Shown: piece by piece, positions 31,964 to 41,700 of the stretch | How the letters are laid out: the number at the start of each line of letters is the position of its first letter | How positions within the stretch are numbered: position 1 is the stretch's first letter | Assembly: GCF_022669055.1 (NCBI RefSeq) | Contig: NZ_JAJMLW010000001.1 | Location: forward strand, 1,116,001-1,180,000 | Direction: 5' to 3' | Source of the DNA: Adlercreutzia faecimuris | GTDB taxonomy: Bacteria > Actinomycetota > Coriobacteriia > Coriobacteriales > Eggerthellaceae | DNA: 64,000 nucleotides | The notes under the pieces: model-generated | What the model saw: the letters and a program-made list of their open reading frames with translations, nothing else | The model's database searches: none | What the model was told of the DNA's origin: nothing | Program-made: the position numbers and the translations under genes

Positions 31964-33856
31964 ATGCCACGGCTGCAAATCATGGATACCACCATCCGCG
32001 ACGGACAGCAGAGCCTCTGGGCCACCCGCATGCAGATCGGCGAGATGCTGCCGATCCTCCCGAAGATGGACCGCGTCGGCTACTGGGCCATCGAGGCCTG
32101 GGGCGGCGCCACGTTCGACACCTGCCTGCGATTCCTCGACGAGAACCCGTGGGAGCGCCTGAGGTCCATCAAGGCGAACACGCCCAACACGCCGCTCGCC
32201 ATGCTCTCGCGCGGCCAGAACCTCGTGGGCTACAAGCACTACTCCAAGGAGATCGTGCACCGCTTCATCAACGCGGCCCACCGCAACGGCATCGAGATGT
32301 TCCGCGTGTTCGACGCGCTCAACGACATCCGCAACGTCGTGGACAACGCCGAGGCCATCAAGGAGTGCGGCGGCCACTTCGAGGGCGCCATCTCCTACAC
32401 CATATCGCCCGTGCACACCCTCGACAGCTTCCTGGACTACGGCCAGCAGCTCAAGGAGCTCGGCGCGGACAGCATCGCCATCAAGGACATGGCGGGCATG
32501 CTCACCCCGTACCGCACCGAGCGCATGGTCAAGGCCTTCAACGCCGAGATCGGCCTGCCGGTGCACATCCACTGCCACTACGTCGGCGGCATGGCCCCGG
32601 CCAACATCATCAAGGCCGCCGAGGCCGGCGCCGCCATCGCCGACACGGCCCACGCGCCGCTCGCCTTCGGCAACTCGCACCCCGCGGTGGAGATGATCGC
32701 CGCCGCCTTCCAGGAGTCGCGCTACGACACGGGGCTCGACCTGGAGCTGCTCTTCGAGATATCCGAGTACTGGGAGGAGATCCGCAAGCGCGGCCACTAC
32801 AAGCGCGGCGTCAGCTCGCTCACCCACATGAAGGTCAACCTGCACCAGGTGCCCGGCGGCATGATGAGCAACCTCGTCAGCCAGCTGGAGGTGCAGAAGG
32901 CCGGCGACCGCCTGGCCGAGGTGATGCTGGAGATCCCGCGCGTGCGCGCCGAGGTGGGCTATCCGCCGCTCGTCACGCCGCTGTCGCAGATCGTGGGCAC
33001 CCAGGCGGTGTTCAACGTGCTCACCGGCAAGCGCTGGAGCGTCATCTCCAAGGAGATGAAGGACTACATCTGCGGCTTCTACGGCAAGGCCCCCGGCCCC
33101 ATGGACAAGGACATCGTGGCGAAGGTGGCCGGCAACGCCGAGATCCTGCCGCCCGACGTGGCGCCCGGCTCGCTCGTGACCACCACCTATGACGAGGTGG
33201 CGGCCGAGATCGGGGACCTCGCCAAGAGCGAGGAGGACGTGCTCATGTACGCCCTGTTCCCCAACGAGGCGCGCACCTACCTGAGCAAGCACCGCACATC
33301 CGAGAAGGTCGACTTCCTGCTCGAGCAGGAGTCCAGCGGCACCAAGGAGGACGATTACGTGGACATCAATCAGATTCGCGAGCTGGTTCGCGTCGCCGAG
33401 GAGAGCGGCGTCGGCGAGATCGTAGTCGAGGAGGAGGGCGTCCGCATCGCCGTGCGCATGCCCGGCCAGGTCGAGGCCCCGGTGGCCGCGCCCGTGGCCG
33501 CCGCCCCCGCCGTGCAGGCCGCCCCGGCCCCGGCCGCCGCGCCGGCACCCGGCGCCGACGACGGCAAGCAGCGCCCCGCCACCTGGCAGGCCGTCACGGC
33601 CCCCATGGTGGGCACCTACTACGAGGCCCCGGCCCCCGGCGAGCCGCCGTTCGTGCGCGAGGGCGACGAGGTGGCCGCCAACGAGACGCTGTGCATCGTC
33701 GAGGCGATGAAGCTCATGAACGAGATCACCGCCGAGGAGATGGGCACGGTGCGCGAGGTGTGCCTCGAGGACGCCACGCCGGTCGAGTACGGCACGGTGC
33801 TCTTCTACATCGAGCCCCACGAGCCCGTCCCCACGGTGGCCGAGGCGGCGCAGTAA
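31964..33856 (+). CDS. pycB: pyruvate/oxaloacetate carboxyltransferase fused to an AccB-like biotin carrier domain
   Basis: 630 residues. The N-terminal HMGL-like carboxyltransferase barrel shows MDTTIRDGQQSLWATRM, the metal-ligand HIHCHYVGGM and DMAGMLTPY, then the conserved PYC/OAD domain (HMKVNLHQVPGGMMSNL). From about residue 465 the sequence resembles the N-terminus of AccB (DINQIRELVRVAEESG ... VRIAVR), then an Ala/Pro linker, then a biotinyl domain with EAMKLMN (Lys near 583). It therefore combines transcarboxylase and carrier functions. With the adjacent biotin carboxylase it can form a two-subunit pyruvate carboxylase; use as an acetyl-CoA carboxylase carrier or as an oxaloacetate decarboxylase alpha chain is possible. 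Confidence 0.87.
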   Translation: MPRLQIMDTTIRDGQQSLWATRMQIGEMLPILPKMDRVGYWAIEAWGGATFDTCLRFLDENPWERLRSIKANTPNTPLAMLSRGQNLVGYKHYSKEIVHRFINAAHRNGIEMFRVFDALNDIRNVVDNAEAIKECGGHFEGAISYTISPVHTLDSFLDYGQQLKELGADSIAIKDMAGMLTPYRTERMVKAFNAEIGLPVHIHCHYVGGMAPANIIKAAEAGAAIADTAHAPLAFGNSHPAVEMIAAAFQESRYDTGLDLELLFEISEYWEEIRKRGHYKRGVSSLTHMKVNLHQVPGGMMSNLVSQLEVQKAGDRLAEVMLEIPRVRAEVGYPPLVTPLSQIVGTQAVFNVLTGKRWSVISKEMKDYICGFYGKAPGPMDKDIVAKVAGNAEILPPDVAPGSLVTTTYDEVAAEIGDLAKSEEDVLMYALFPNEARTYLSKHRTSEKVDFLLEQESSGTKEDDYVDINQIRELVRVAEESGVGEIVVEEEGVRIAVRMPGQVEAPVAAPVAAAPAVQAAPAPAAAPAPGADDGKQRPATWQAVTAPMVGTYYEAPAPGEPPFVREGDEVAANETLCIVEAMKLMNEITAEEMGTVREVCLEDATPVEYGTVLFYIEPHEPVPTVAEAAQ

Positions 33857-35208
33857 TGTTCGACAAGATCCTCATAGCCAACCGCGGCGAGGTGGCCCTG
33901 CGCGTCATGCGCGCCTGCAAGGAGCTGGGCGTGAAGACGGTGGCCGTCTACTCGACGGAGGACGCCGACACCTACCCGGTGCGCTACGCCGACGAGGCCG
34001 TCTGCATCGGCCCCGCGCCCGCCAACAAGAGCTACCTGGTCATGGGCAACATCATCGAGGCCGCCAAGACCACGGGCGCCCAGGCCATCCATCCCGGCTA
34101 CGGCTTTCTGGCCGAGAACGCCGACTTCGCCCGCGCCTGCATCGACAACGACCTGGTGTTCATCGGCCCGTCGCCGGAGTGCATCGAGCGCATGGGCGAC
34201 AAGTCGAGCGCCCGCGAGACGATGAAGTCCTGCGGCGTGCCCACGGTGCTCGGCTCCGACGGCTGCCTGGACACGGTGGAGGAGGCCCGCGAGTTCGCCC
34301 AGGCCGTGGGCTACCCGGTGCTCATCAAGGCCACCGCCGGCGGCGGCGGCAAGGGCATGCGCGAGGTGCACGACCCGGCCGACCTGGAGTCGCAGTACCG
34401 GGCCGCCCGCACCGAGGCGGGCGCCGCCTTCGGCAACGACGGCGTGTACCTGGAGAAGCTCGTCCTGCGCCCCCGCCACGTCGAGGTGCAGATCCTCGCC
34501 GACGACTTCGGCAACAACGTGGCCCTGTGCGAGCGCGACTGCTCCGTCCAGCGCCGCCACCAGAAGCTCATCGAGGAGGCGCCCTCCCCGGCGCTCACCG
34601 AGGAGCTGCGCCGCGCCATGGCCGTGGCCGCGGTGAAGGCCGTGCGCGCCACCAACTACAAGAACGCCGGCACCATCGAGTTCCTGCTCGACGAGCGCGG
34701 CCAGTTCTACTTCATGGAGATGAACACCCGCGTGCAGGTGGAGCACCCCGTCACCGAGGAGATCACCGGCACCGACATCATCAAGGAGCAGCTGCGCATC
34801 GCCGCCGGCGAGCCCATGAGCTGCGCCGACCGCGCGCCGTTCGCGCCGGCCGGCCACGCCATCGAGCTCCGCATCAACGCGGAGGACCCGGCCCACGGCT
34901 TCAGGCCGTGCCCGGGCACCGTGACCCGCTTCGAGCCCCCGGCGGGCCCGGGCGTGCGCGTCGAGAGCTACGTGCGCACCGGCTCGCGCATCTCGCCCTA
35001 CTACGACTCGCTCGTGGCCAAGCTGATCGTGCACGGCCAGGACCGCGCCGAGGCGCTCGCCCGCGCCCGCCGCGCCCTGGACGAGTTCGTGATCGAGGGC
35101 ATCGAGACCACCATCCCCTTCCACAAGCGCGTGCTCGCCAACGATGCCTTCATCGCCGGCGATGTGACGACGGACTTCATAGAGACCCAGATGGGAGACG
35201 TGCTATGA
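33856..35208 (+). CDS. accC: biotin carboxylase (AccC/PycA type)
   Basis: Carboxylates biotin with ATP and bicarbonate. 450 residues, the family norm. Seen: FDKILIANRGEVALRVMRA, HPGYGFLAENADFA, the ATP-grasp Gly loop TAGGGGKGMR, ERDCSVQRRHQKLIEEAPSP and MEMNTRVQVEHPVTEEITG. The ATG shares one base with the stop of the preceding gene, so the pair is translated together. Whether it serves pyruvate carboxylase, acetyl-CoA carboxylase or both is not decidable here; sequence resembles AccC. Confidence 0.93.
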   Translation: MFDKILIANRGEVALRVMRACKELGVKTVAVYSTEDADTYPVRYADEAVCIGPAPANKSYLVMGNIIEAAKTTGAQAIHPGYGFLAENADFARACIDNDLVFIGPSPECIERMGDKSSARETMKSCGVPTVLGSDGCLDTVEEAREFAQAVGYPVLIKATAGGGGKGMREVHDPADLESQYRAARTEAGAAFGNDGVYLEKLVLRPRHVEVQILADDFGNNVALCERDCSVQRRHQKLIEEAPSPALTEELRRAMAVAAVKAVRATNYKNAGTIEFLLDERGQFYFMEMNTRVQVEHPVTEEITGTDIIKEQLRIAAGEPMSCADRAPFAPAGHAIELRINAEDPAHGFRPCPGTVTRFEPPAGPGVRVESYVRTGSRISPYYDSLVAKLIVHGQDRAEALARARRALDEFVIEGIETTIPFHKRVLANDAFIAGDVTTDFIETQMGDVL

Positions 35209-35555
35209 GCAACGAACTGAGCGTAGAGGGCATGTCCATCGCCCCCGGCGTGGTGGAGACGATCATCTCCATCGCCGCCAACGAGGTGGACGGCGTGGCG
35301 TCGGTCGGCTCCTTCGCGACCAGCTCCATCCGCTCGATGCTGGCCGCGAAGCCCTCGGCCGCGGGCATCGAGGTGGTCGTCGACGACGACGGCCGCCTGC
35401 GCATCACCATCCACGTCGAGGTGTACTACGGCTTCGTGCTGCCCGAGGTGGCGGCCAACCTGCGCCAGTCGGTGGCCGACGCCCTGCTCGTGCAGGTGGG
35501 GCTCGAGGCCGCGTCCGTCGACATCTTCGTCGACGGGCTCCAGTTCGCCGCCTAG
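35205..35555 (+). CDS. Asp23/DUF322-family envelope stress protein
   Basis: 116 residues. The family pattern is clear: MSIAPGVVETIISIAANEVDGVASV, then IEVVVDDDGRLRITIHVEVYYGFVLPEVAANLRQSV and a C-terminal VDIFVDGLQF. Members are small cytoplasmic proteins linked with envelope stress or fatty-acid/carboxylase loci. ATGA overlap with the accC-like gene. Confidence 0.88.
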   Translation: MSNELSVEGMSIAPGVVETIISIAANEVDGVASVGSFATSSIRSMLAAKPSAAGIEVVVDDDGRLRITIHVEVYYGFVLPEVAANLRQSVADALLVQVGLEAASVDIFVDGLQFAA

Positions 35556-35673
35556 CGTCATCCGCATGTTCCTTGCAACGACGCCCTCCCGCGCGCACAA
35601 TGGCGGCAGGGCGTCGCGTCATGCCCGCCGGCCCGCGCCGGGCGGGCGCCGTCTGAGCTGATAGGGAGTTCCC

Positions 35674-36309
35674 ATGTCCAAACGCCACGAGCGCATATCC
35701 GGCCGCCGCAGCGCGGTCCAGGTGCTCTACACCAGCGAGATCCAGGGCCGGCCGGCCACGGTGCTCCTGGAGGAGGGCTGCTGCCTGTCCGAGGACGGGC
35801 CGCTGCCCGGCTACACGGTGTCGCTGGTGCGCGGCATCGAGGATCACCTGGCCGACATCGACGCCTGCCTGGAGGCCACTTCCGAGAACTGGGCGGTGGC
35901 GCGCATGCCCATCGTCGACCGGTCGATCCTGCGCCTGGCCGCCTTCGAGATGATCTACGAGGACGACGTGCCGGTGTCGGTGGCCATCAACGAGGCCGTC
36001 GAGCTGGCCAAGGAGTTCGGCGGCGAGGACGAGTCGCCGCGCTTCGTGAACGGCGTGCTCGGCCGCATCGCCAAGTCCCTCGAGGCCGGCGAGCTGGCCG
36101 TGGAGGGCGCGCCCGCGCCCCAGCCGGCGCCGGGCGAGGTGGCCGCCGCTGTGGCCGCCCTGGCCGCCGAGGTAGCCGCCGAGGACGCGGCCGCCCGCGC
36201 CGCCGCGGACGCCGCGGACGCTGGCGAGGACGCCGCCGCGGACGCTGGCGCGGACGCCGCTGGGGACGCCCCCGCGGACGCCGCCGCGGACGCGAAGGCG
36301 GGTGAGTAG
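35674..36309 (+). CDS. nusB: transcription antitermination factor NusB with Ala/Asp-rich C-terminal tail
   Basis: RNA-binding factor for rRNA antitermination, with NusE/S10. The core (about 140 residues) matches: SGRRSAVQVLYTSEI at the start, RMPIVDRSILRLAAFEMIYEDDVPVSVAINEAVELAKEFGGEDESPRFVNGVLGRIA near the middle (quoted only to mark residues ~70-125). The last ~60 residues are Ala/Asp/Glu low complexity encoded by repeated GCGGACGC units and are not part of the family. ATG at 35674 preceded by ATAGGGAG. Confidence 0.92.
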   Translation: MSKRHERISGRRSAVQVLYTSEIQGRPATVLLEEGCCLSEDGPLPGYTVSLVRGIEDHLADIDACLEATSENWAVARMPIVDRSILRLAAFEMIYEDDVPVSVAINEAVELAKEFGGEDESPRFVNGVLGRIAKSLEAGELAVEGAPAPQPAPGEVAAAVAALAAEVAAEDAAARAAADAADAGEDAAADAGADAAGDAPADAAADAKAGE

Positions 36310-36310
36310 C

Positions 36311-36631
36311 GTGGAGGAGCACGGCACCTTCGAGGCGGTGCGCACGCGCCTCGACGAGATCGTCGACGCCGTGAGCGCCGAGGACGTCACCCTCGACGAG
36401 GCGCTCGCCCTCTACGAGGAGGCCGTCAATCTGGGCCTTTCCGCCTGCGACCTGAGCGAGAAGGACGTGGAGGCCGCCTTCCCGGAGGAGGCGGCGGGGG
36501 AGGAGGGTGCTCCTGCGCCCGCCGACGCCGAGGCTGCCGGCGCCGATGTCGCCGATGCCGCGTCCGCTGATGCCGAGCCCGCCGATCCCGCGCCCGACGC
36601 CCCGGCCGCCGAGCCCCGTCCCCAGGACTAA
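36311..36631 (+). CDS. xseB: exodeoxyribonuclease VII small subunit
   Basis: 106 residues. The helical core TFEAVRTRLDEIVDAVSAED then LDEALALYEEAVNLGLSACD fits XseB, the regulatory subunit of ExoVII. The remaining ~40 residues are an acidic Ala/Asp/Glu tail. GTG at 36311 has AAGGCGG nine bases upstream; GTG at 36302, overlapping the nusB stop, is an alternative. The large subunit xseA is not in the window. Order nusB-xseB-dxs is common in Gram-positives. Confidence 0.83.
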   Translation: MEEHGTFEAVRTRLDEIVDAVSAEDVTLDEALALYEEAVNLGLSACDLSEKDVEAAFPEEAAGEEGAPAPADAEAAGADVADAASADAEPADPAPDAPAAEPRPQD

Positions 36632-36641
36632 GGAGGCCGCC

Positions 36642-38531
36642 GTGGACGAAGCGCGCATCCTCGATGCCGTCCGGTCGCCCGCCGACCTGAAGGTGCTCAC
36701 CGACGAGGAACTGGCCATCCTCGCCCAGGAGATCCGCGAGGAGATGGTGTCGGTCACCTCGCGCACCGGCGGCCACCTAGCCTCGTCGCTCGGCGCCGTC
36801 GAGATCATCCTGGCCGTCCACAGCCTCATCGACGCGCCCAAGGACCGGTTCGTCTTCGACGTGGGGCACCAGGCCTACGCCCACAAGCTCGTCACCGGCC
36901 GCCTCGGCGAGTTCGAGACGCTGCGCTCCTACGGCGGCATCTCCGGCTTTCCCAAGCCCGGCGAGAGCCCCTACGACGTGCACCCCTCGGGCCACGCGTC
37001 CGACTCGCTGTCCGTCGCGACGGGCCTGGCCAAGGCCCGCGTGCTGTCCGGCACCGACGAGAAGGTGGTCGCCCTCATCGGCGACGCGGCCCTCTCCGGC
37101 GGCATGGCCTTCGAGGCCCTCAACTACATGGGCGCCGAGCAGCTGCCGCTCGTGGTCATCCTCAACGACAACGAGCGCTCCATATCGCGCAACGTGGGCG
37201 CGCTCATGAAGCACCTCGGCTACATGCGCACCACCGCCGAGTACCGCGACGCGCGCGACTCGTTCCAGGAGCTGCTCGAGACCAGCGCCCCGCTCGGCCG
37301 CGCCATGGTCCGCTTCGGCAAGAACATGAAGGAGTCCATCAAGCAGATGGTCATCCCGCACTCCATGATGTTCGAGCAGCTGGGCATCGTGTGCACCGCG
37401 CCCGTCGACGGGCACGACATCGCGGCTTTGCGCGAGACGCTGGCCGTGTGCCTGGCGGCTGACGCGCCGGTGCTCATGCACGTGGTGACGAAGAAGGGCG
37501 CCGGCTACGAGCCGGCCCTGCGCGACCCCGAGCGCTTCCACGGCGTGGGCCCCTTCGACATCGCCACCGGCGCCGACGCGCCCAAGAAGCCCGGCCCGCC
37601 CAGCTACACGGCGGTGTTCGGCGAGGCGCTCGTGCGCGAGGCGCGCGCCGACGACCGCATCGTGGCCATCACGGCGGCCATGGAGGGCGGCACCGGCCTG
37701 AAGCCCTTCGCCGCCGAGTTCCCCGAGCGCTTCGTGGATGTGGGCATCGCCGAGGAGCAGGCCGTCGCCATGGCGTCGGGCCTGGCCATCGGCGGGAAGA
37801 AGCCGGTCGTGGCCATCTACTCCACCTTCATGCAGCGCGCCATCGACCAGATGGCCATCGACTGCGCCCTGCCCGACCTGGACGTGGTGTTCGCGCTCGA
37901 CCGCGCCGGCATCGTCGGCGAGGACGGGCCCACCCACCACGGCATGTTCGACCTGGTCTACACGCGCATGATCCCCAACATGCGGGTCGTCGCGCCCTCC
38001 GACGAGGCCGAGCTGGCCAGCGCCCTGCGCACCGCGCTCGCCCTGGGCGGCCCCTTCGCCATCCGCTATCCGCGCGGCGCGGCCGAGGGCGTGCCCGTGC
38101 CCGAGGACCCGCCGGTGCTGCCCGTGGGCGTGAGCCGGCTTCTGCGCGACGGCGACGACGTGGCCATCCTGGCCTTCGGCTGCATGGCGCCGCGCGCCGT
38201 CAAGGCGGCGCGCCTGCTGGCGGCCCGCGGCATCGAGGCGCGCGTCGTGGACATGCGCTGGGTCAAGCCCATGGACGAGGAGGCCATCCGCGACGCCTGC
38301 GACACGCGGCTCATCGTGACGGTGGAGGCCGGCGTCATCGCCGGCGGCGCAGGCGAGGGCGTCTGCGGCTACTTGGCCGAGATGGGCCTCGACTCGCCGG
38401 TGCGCATGCTCGGCGTGCCCGACGTGTTCGTCCCCCAGGGCCGCGCCGACCTGCTCGTCGACGACCTGGGCCTGTCGCCCGAGGGCATCGCCGACGCCAT
38501 CCTCGAGACCCTGGCCGAGCAGGTGGCTTAA
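36642..38531 (+). CDS. dxs: 1-deoxy-D-xylulose-5-phosphate synthase
   Basis: First step of the MEP isoprenoid pathway: condenses pyruvate and glyceraldehyde-3-phosphate, thiamine-diphosphate dependent. 629 residues, typical. Seen: TGGHLASSLGAVEIILAVH, DVGHQAYAHKLVTGR, the ThDP motif GDAALSGGMAFEALN ... NDNERSIS, GIAEEQAVAMASGLAI and AGIVGEDGPTHHGMFD. GTG at 36642 with AAGGAGG chosen; an in-frame start inside xseB is rejected. Confidence 0.96.
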   Translation: MDEARILDAVRSPADLKVLTDEELAILAQEIREEMVSVTSRTGGHLASSLGAVEIILAVHSLIDAPKDRFVFDVGHQAYAHKLVTGRLGEFETLRSYGGISGFPKPGESPYDVHPSGHASDSLSVATGLAKARVLSGTDEKVVALIGDAALSGGMAFEALNYMGAEQLPLVVILNDNERSISRNVGALMKHLGYMRTTAEYRDARDSFQELLETSAPLGRAMVRFGKNMKESIKQMVIPHSMMFEQLGIVCTAPVDGHDIAALRETLAVCLAADAPVLMHVVTKKGAGYEPALRDPERFHGVGPFDIATGADAPKKPGPPSYTAVFGEALVREARADDRIVAITAAMEGGTGLKPFAAEFPERFVDVGIAEEQAVAMASGLAIGGKKPVVAIYSTFMQRAIDQMAIDCALPDLDVVFALDRAGIVGEDGPTHHGMFDLVYTRMIPNMRVVAPSDEAELASALRTALALGGPFAIRYPRGAAEGVPVPEDPPVLPVGVSRLLRDGDDVAILAFGCMAPRAVKAARLLAARGIEARVVDMRWVKPMDEEAIRDACDTRLIVTVEAGVIAGGAGEGVCGYLAEMGLDSPVRMLGVPDVFVPQGRADLLVDDLGLSPEGIADAILETLAEQVA

Positions 38532-38555
38532 GCCTGCCTTCCCCGCGCCCTGCCC

Positions 38556-38587
38556 GAGGCCCCGCCGGCACCCGCCGGCGGGGCCTC
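38556..38587 (+). terminator. dxs terminator
   Basis: 13-bp stem GAGGCCCCGCCGG / CCGGCGGGGCCTC with a 6-base loop, 25 bases after the dxs stop, followed by GTCATG instead of a U-tract. Confidence 0.8.
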
Positions 38588-38653
38588 GTCATGCTCCCGT
38601 CCGCCCGCGCCCGGCAGGGGAGGGGCGGCCTGTCTTTTGTAACCATACTGTTA

Positions 38654-38659
38654 TATACT
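38654..38659 (+). promoter_or_regulatory. promoter of the surface-protein gene, -10 element
   Basis: TATACT within an unusually AT-rich stretch (38636-38665) just after the dxs terminator. A weak -35 may be TTTTGT at 38635-38640 with 13-base spacing, which is short, so only the -10 is called. Confidence 0.45.
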
Positions 38660-38741
38660 TTGTAGCTATCTCGCGTCAGAGGGCGGCCCGTCAGGCATGC
38701 GCGCCGCGCTCTTTGCGATCCAGCTCACGCATCGACAGAAG

Positions 38742-41700
38742 ATGGGGAACGCAATGCAGCATCCAGACACCCTCGTTCTCGGCAGGAGCCTGCGCCGCAG
38801 GGCCCTGTCCATCGCCGTCGCCTCCACGCTGGCTGTGGGCATGATGCCCGCCCTGGCCCTGGCCGAGGGGACGGACCTCTCCACGACGGCCGCTGAGGCG
38901 GCCGCAGACACGACACCCCCCCCCTTCGCTGAAAACGGGGTCGCGCTAGCCGCCGACGCGGGCGATGCGCCCGGGGCCGCGACCGGCTCCCGCGCCCTGT
39001 CCGCCACGGGGCTCTCCATCGCCGGCGGCGTCGAGGGCACCGACTTCACGGTGGACGACGCCGCCAAGAAGATCGTCTTCACCTCCGGCAAGGCCATGAC
39101 CGTCAGCGGCACCTCGGCCGGCTACACCCTGGAGGTGGCGGCCGGCGTCCACGCCACGCTCACCCTGGACAACGTCACCATCCGCTTCACCCGCACGGGC
39201 GATGCCCAGAGGGTGCCCCTCAACATCGTCACGAACGTGATGGACCTCGGCGGCGAGGAGCGCACCGCGCCCGCCACCGACGGTGCCCAGATCACCAACC
39301 CCACGTCGCTCCACCTCATCCTGGCCGACGGATCCACCAACACGCTGACTGCGGGGGCCAGCGCCCCTGGCATTCGCTGTGGAGAAGGGTCACGGCTCGT
39401 CATCGATGACTCGGTGGTAAACAGCGACGAGAACGGCAATCACATCGTGCCTGTCGAGGGCCGTGTTCCGGCTGACTTAACCCTGGAGAACGGCTTGAGT
39501 ATCGCGAAGGGGGATCCTCTTTACAAGCTGGACGCTGTAAGGCCTGGCAAGCTCATCAGCCAGGGTGGAATCGGCGGCGCGGGCATCGGCTCGGCTCCTC
39601 ACGAGAATGCGGGTACCATCATCATCGACGGAGGCGTCATAGAGGCGAGTGCCTATGGCAACAGCAGCTCCTCTGCCGAGACCTACAACAAGACGGGTGC
39701 CGGCATTGGCGGCAGCTATGGCGGCGGTGGCATGGACATCACCATCAACGGCGGTGTCATCGTGGCCACCGGATCCTATCATGGGGCGGGCATCGGCGCC
39801 GGCTGCACGAGTCTGCCCGCCTCTACGACCGTTTCGGTGCCGCAGTACGAGAAGCTCGAGCTTCCCGGAGCTATCCGAACGCGCGAGTACAAGGCCGGCC
39901 AGCGTTGCCGCAGCATCACTATCAACGGCGGCAACGTCGAGGCTTGGGGATACGTTCACGGCTTCTCGCTCGGCGATGGCTGCGGCGGGCAGTCGAGCGC
40001 CGGACACTCCCTGACCATCACGGGAGGAAACGTCACGCCGAAGAAGGACCTTGCTGGTGCGAGCGATACCCACACCGGGGGTCTTCTCGGAGCGAGTGGC
40101 CTCGACATTATCGTGCAGGGAGGCTCCTTCAACGTTCCCTACTTCGGATTCGCCTCCAGCCCGGCTTCCACCTCCGTCACCGACGGGCGCGGCCACACGC
40201 TGCAGATGGTCACCATCAACCTCGACGGCTTCGACGAGCTGAAGGGTGCCCAGCTCAAGAACCTCACCGTCACGGTGAACGGCGCGCCCCTCACCGACGC
40301 CGACGGCAAGCGCTACGACTACGGCATGCCCTACGGCGTCGACGCCGCCGGCTGCGTGTACTTCTGGCTGCCCAGCGTGGTGAACGGCGAGCCCCTCAGC
40401 AAGCAGACCGTCTCCATCGGCAGCTTCGAGACCTCGGTGCTCGACCCTGACACCGGCGAGCGCGATGACGTGACCTCCGACTTCGACTTCGTCGTGCCCA
40501 ACCCCGGCACCGGCTCCTTGGCCAAGCGCTACGTCGAGATCGACATCGACGAGTACGTGGAGAAGACCGAGGACCTGTACAAGACCCTGTTCAAGCGCTA
40601 CGACGGCACGCCCGTGGGCCTGGAGGGCGGCCTCGTCGACACCATCGCCGGCTTCGGCGTCCCCGCCGGCGAGCCCAAGGGCAAGTTCCTCACCAGCTCC
40701 GCCACCATGACCGTCAGCTCCCAGCGCACCCACGACAAGAACGGCGACGAGACCACCGACGCCATCCAGGCCGGTGCCACCTTCTCCGACGTGGGCGACT
40801 ACGACCTCATCGTGGAGTCGAAGGAGTACTCCGGCGATGCGAGCTTCGCCAAGTCGTTCTGGGGCCACAAGCTGTACTTCTCGGCCGCCATCACGCCGGC
40901 GGATTCCCGGGTGAGCGTGCTGAACCACGTGATCGACTACGACACGGCCGTCACCCGCGCGGCCAAGCCCGTGAAGGGCGTCACGTTCACCGCCCACGTC
41001 ATGCCCCGCGACATCGGCGAGGCCCCCGAGGCCAAGACCTGCGCCAGCCCCGACGGCACCGTGCAGTTCTACGCCAACGGCGTGGCCGTGGGCGACCCGG
41101 TGAAGGCCGTGGCCGCGCCGGGGCTGACCGAGTCTGGCTACCACTACAGCGTGGCCACCCTGGTCTGGGACAAGACCGGCGTGCAGATTCCCCGCAACCC
41201 CGACGGCACCATCGAGATCACGGCCAAGTTCAACGGCGGCACCAACTACCTGGCCTCCGAGAGCAACGACGACCGCACCACCGAGGAGCTGCAGCCCGAC
41301 TTCCCCTTCGGCAGCACGCCCGAGATCACCGTGAGGCCGCAGAACCCCGACCCCTCGGTGCCGGTGCCCGACATCTCGCCCGAGGGGGTGGCGAAGCCGG
41401 GCGAGCCCGACCCGGACGCCACGGACAAGGACATCGCCAACACGCTGCACTCCACCGCCGACGACAGCGTGTCCTACCCCGTGCGCCCGAACGCCCGGCC
41501 GCTGACGCCCGAGGGCGGCCTGCGGGACTGGGTGGACGAGCGCTACGACATCCCCGCCGGCTGCGAGGTGTCCTCCATCACCGTGAAGAACGCCGACGGC
41601 ACGCCGGCCGCGGCGATCGACCCCTCCAAACCGGGCAGCTACCAGGTCGACATCGTGGTGCGCGATCCCGTCACCGGCAACACCACCACGCTCTCGGTGG

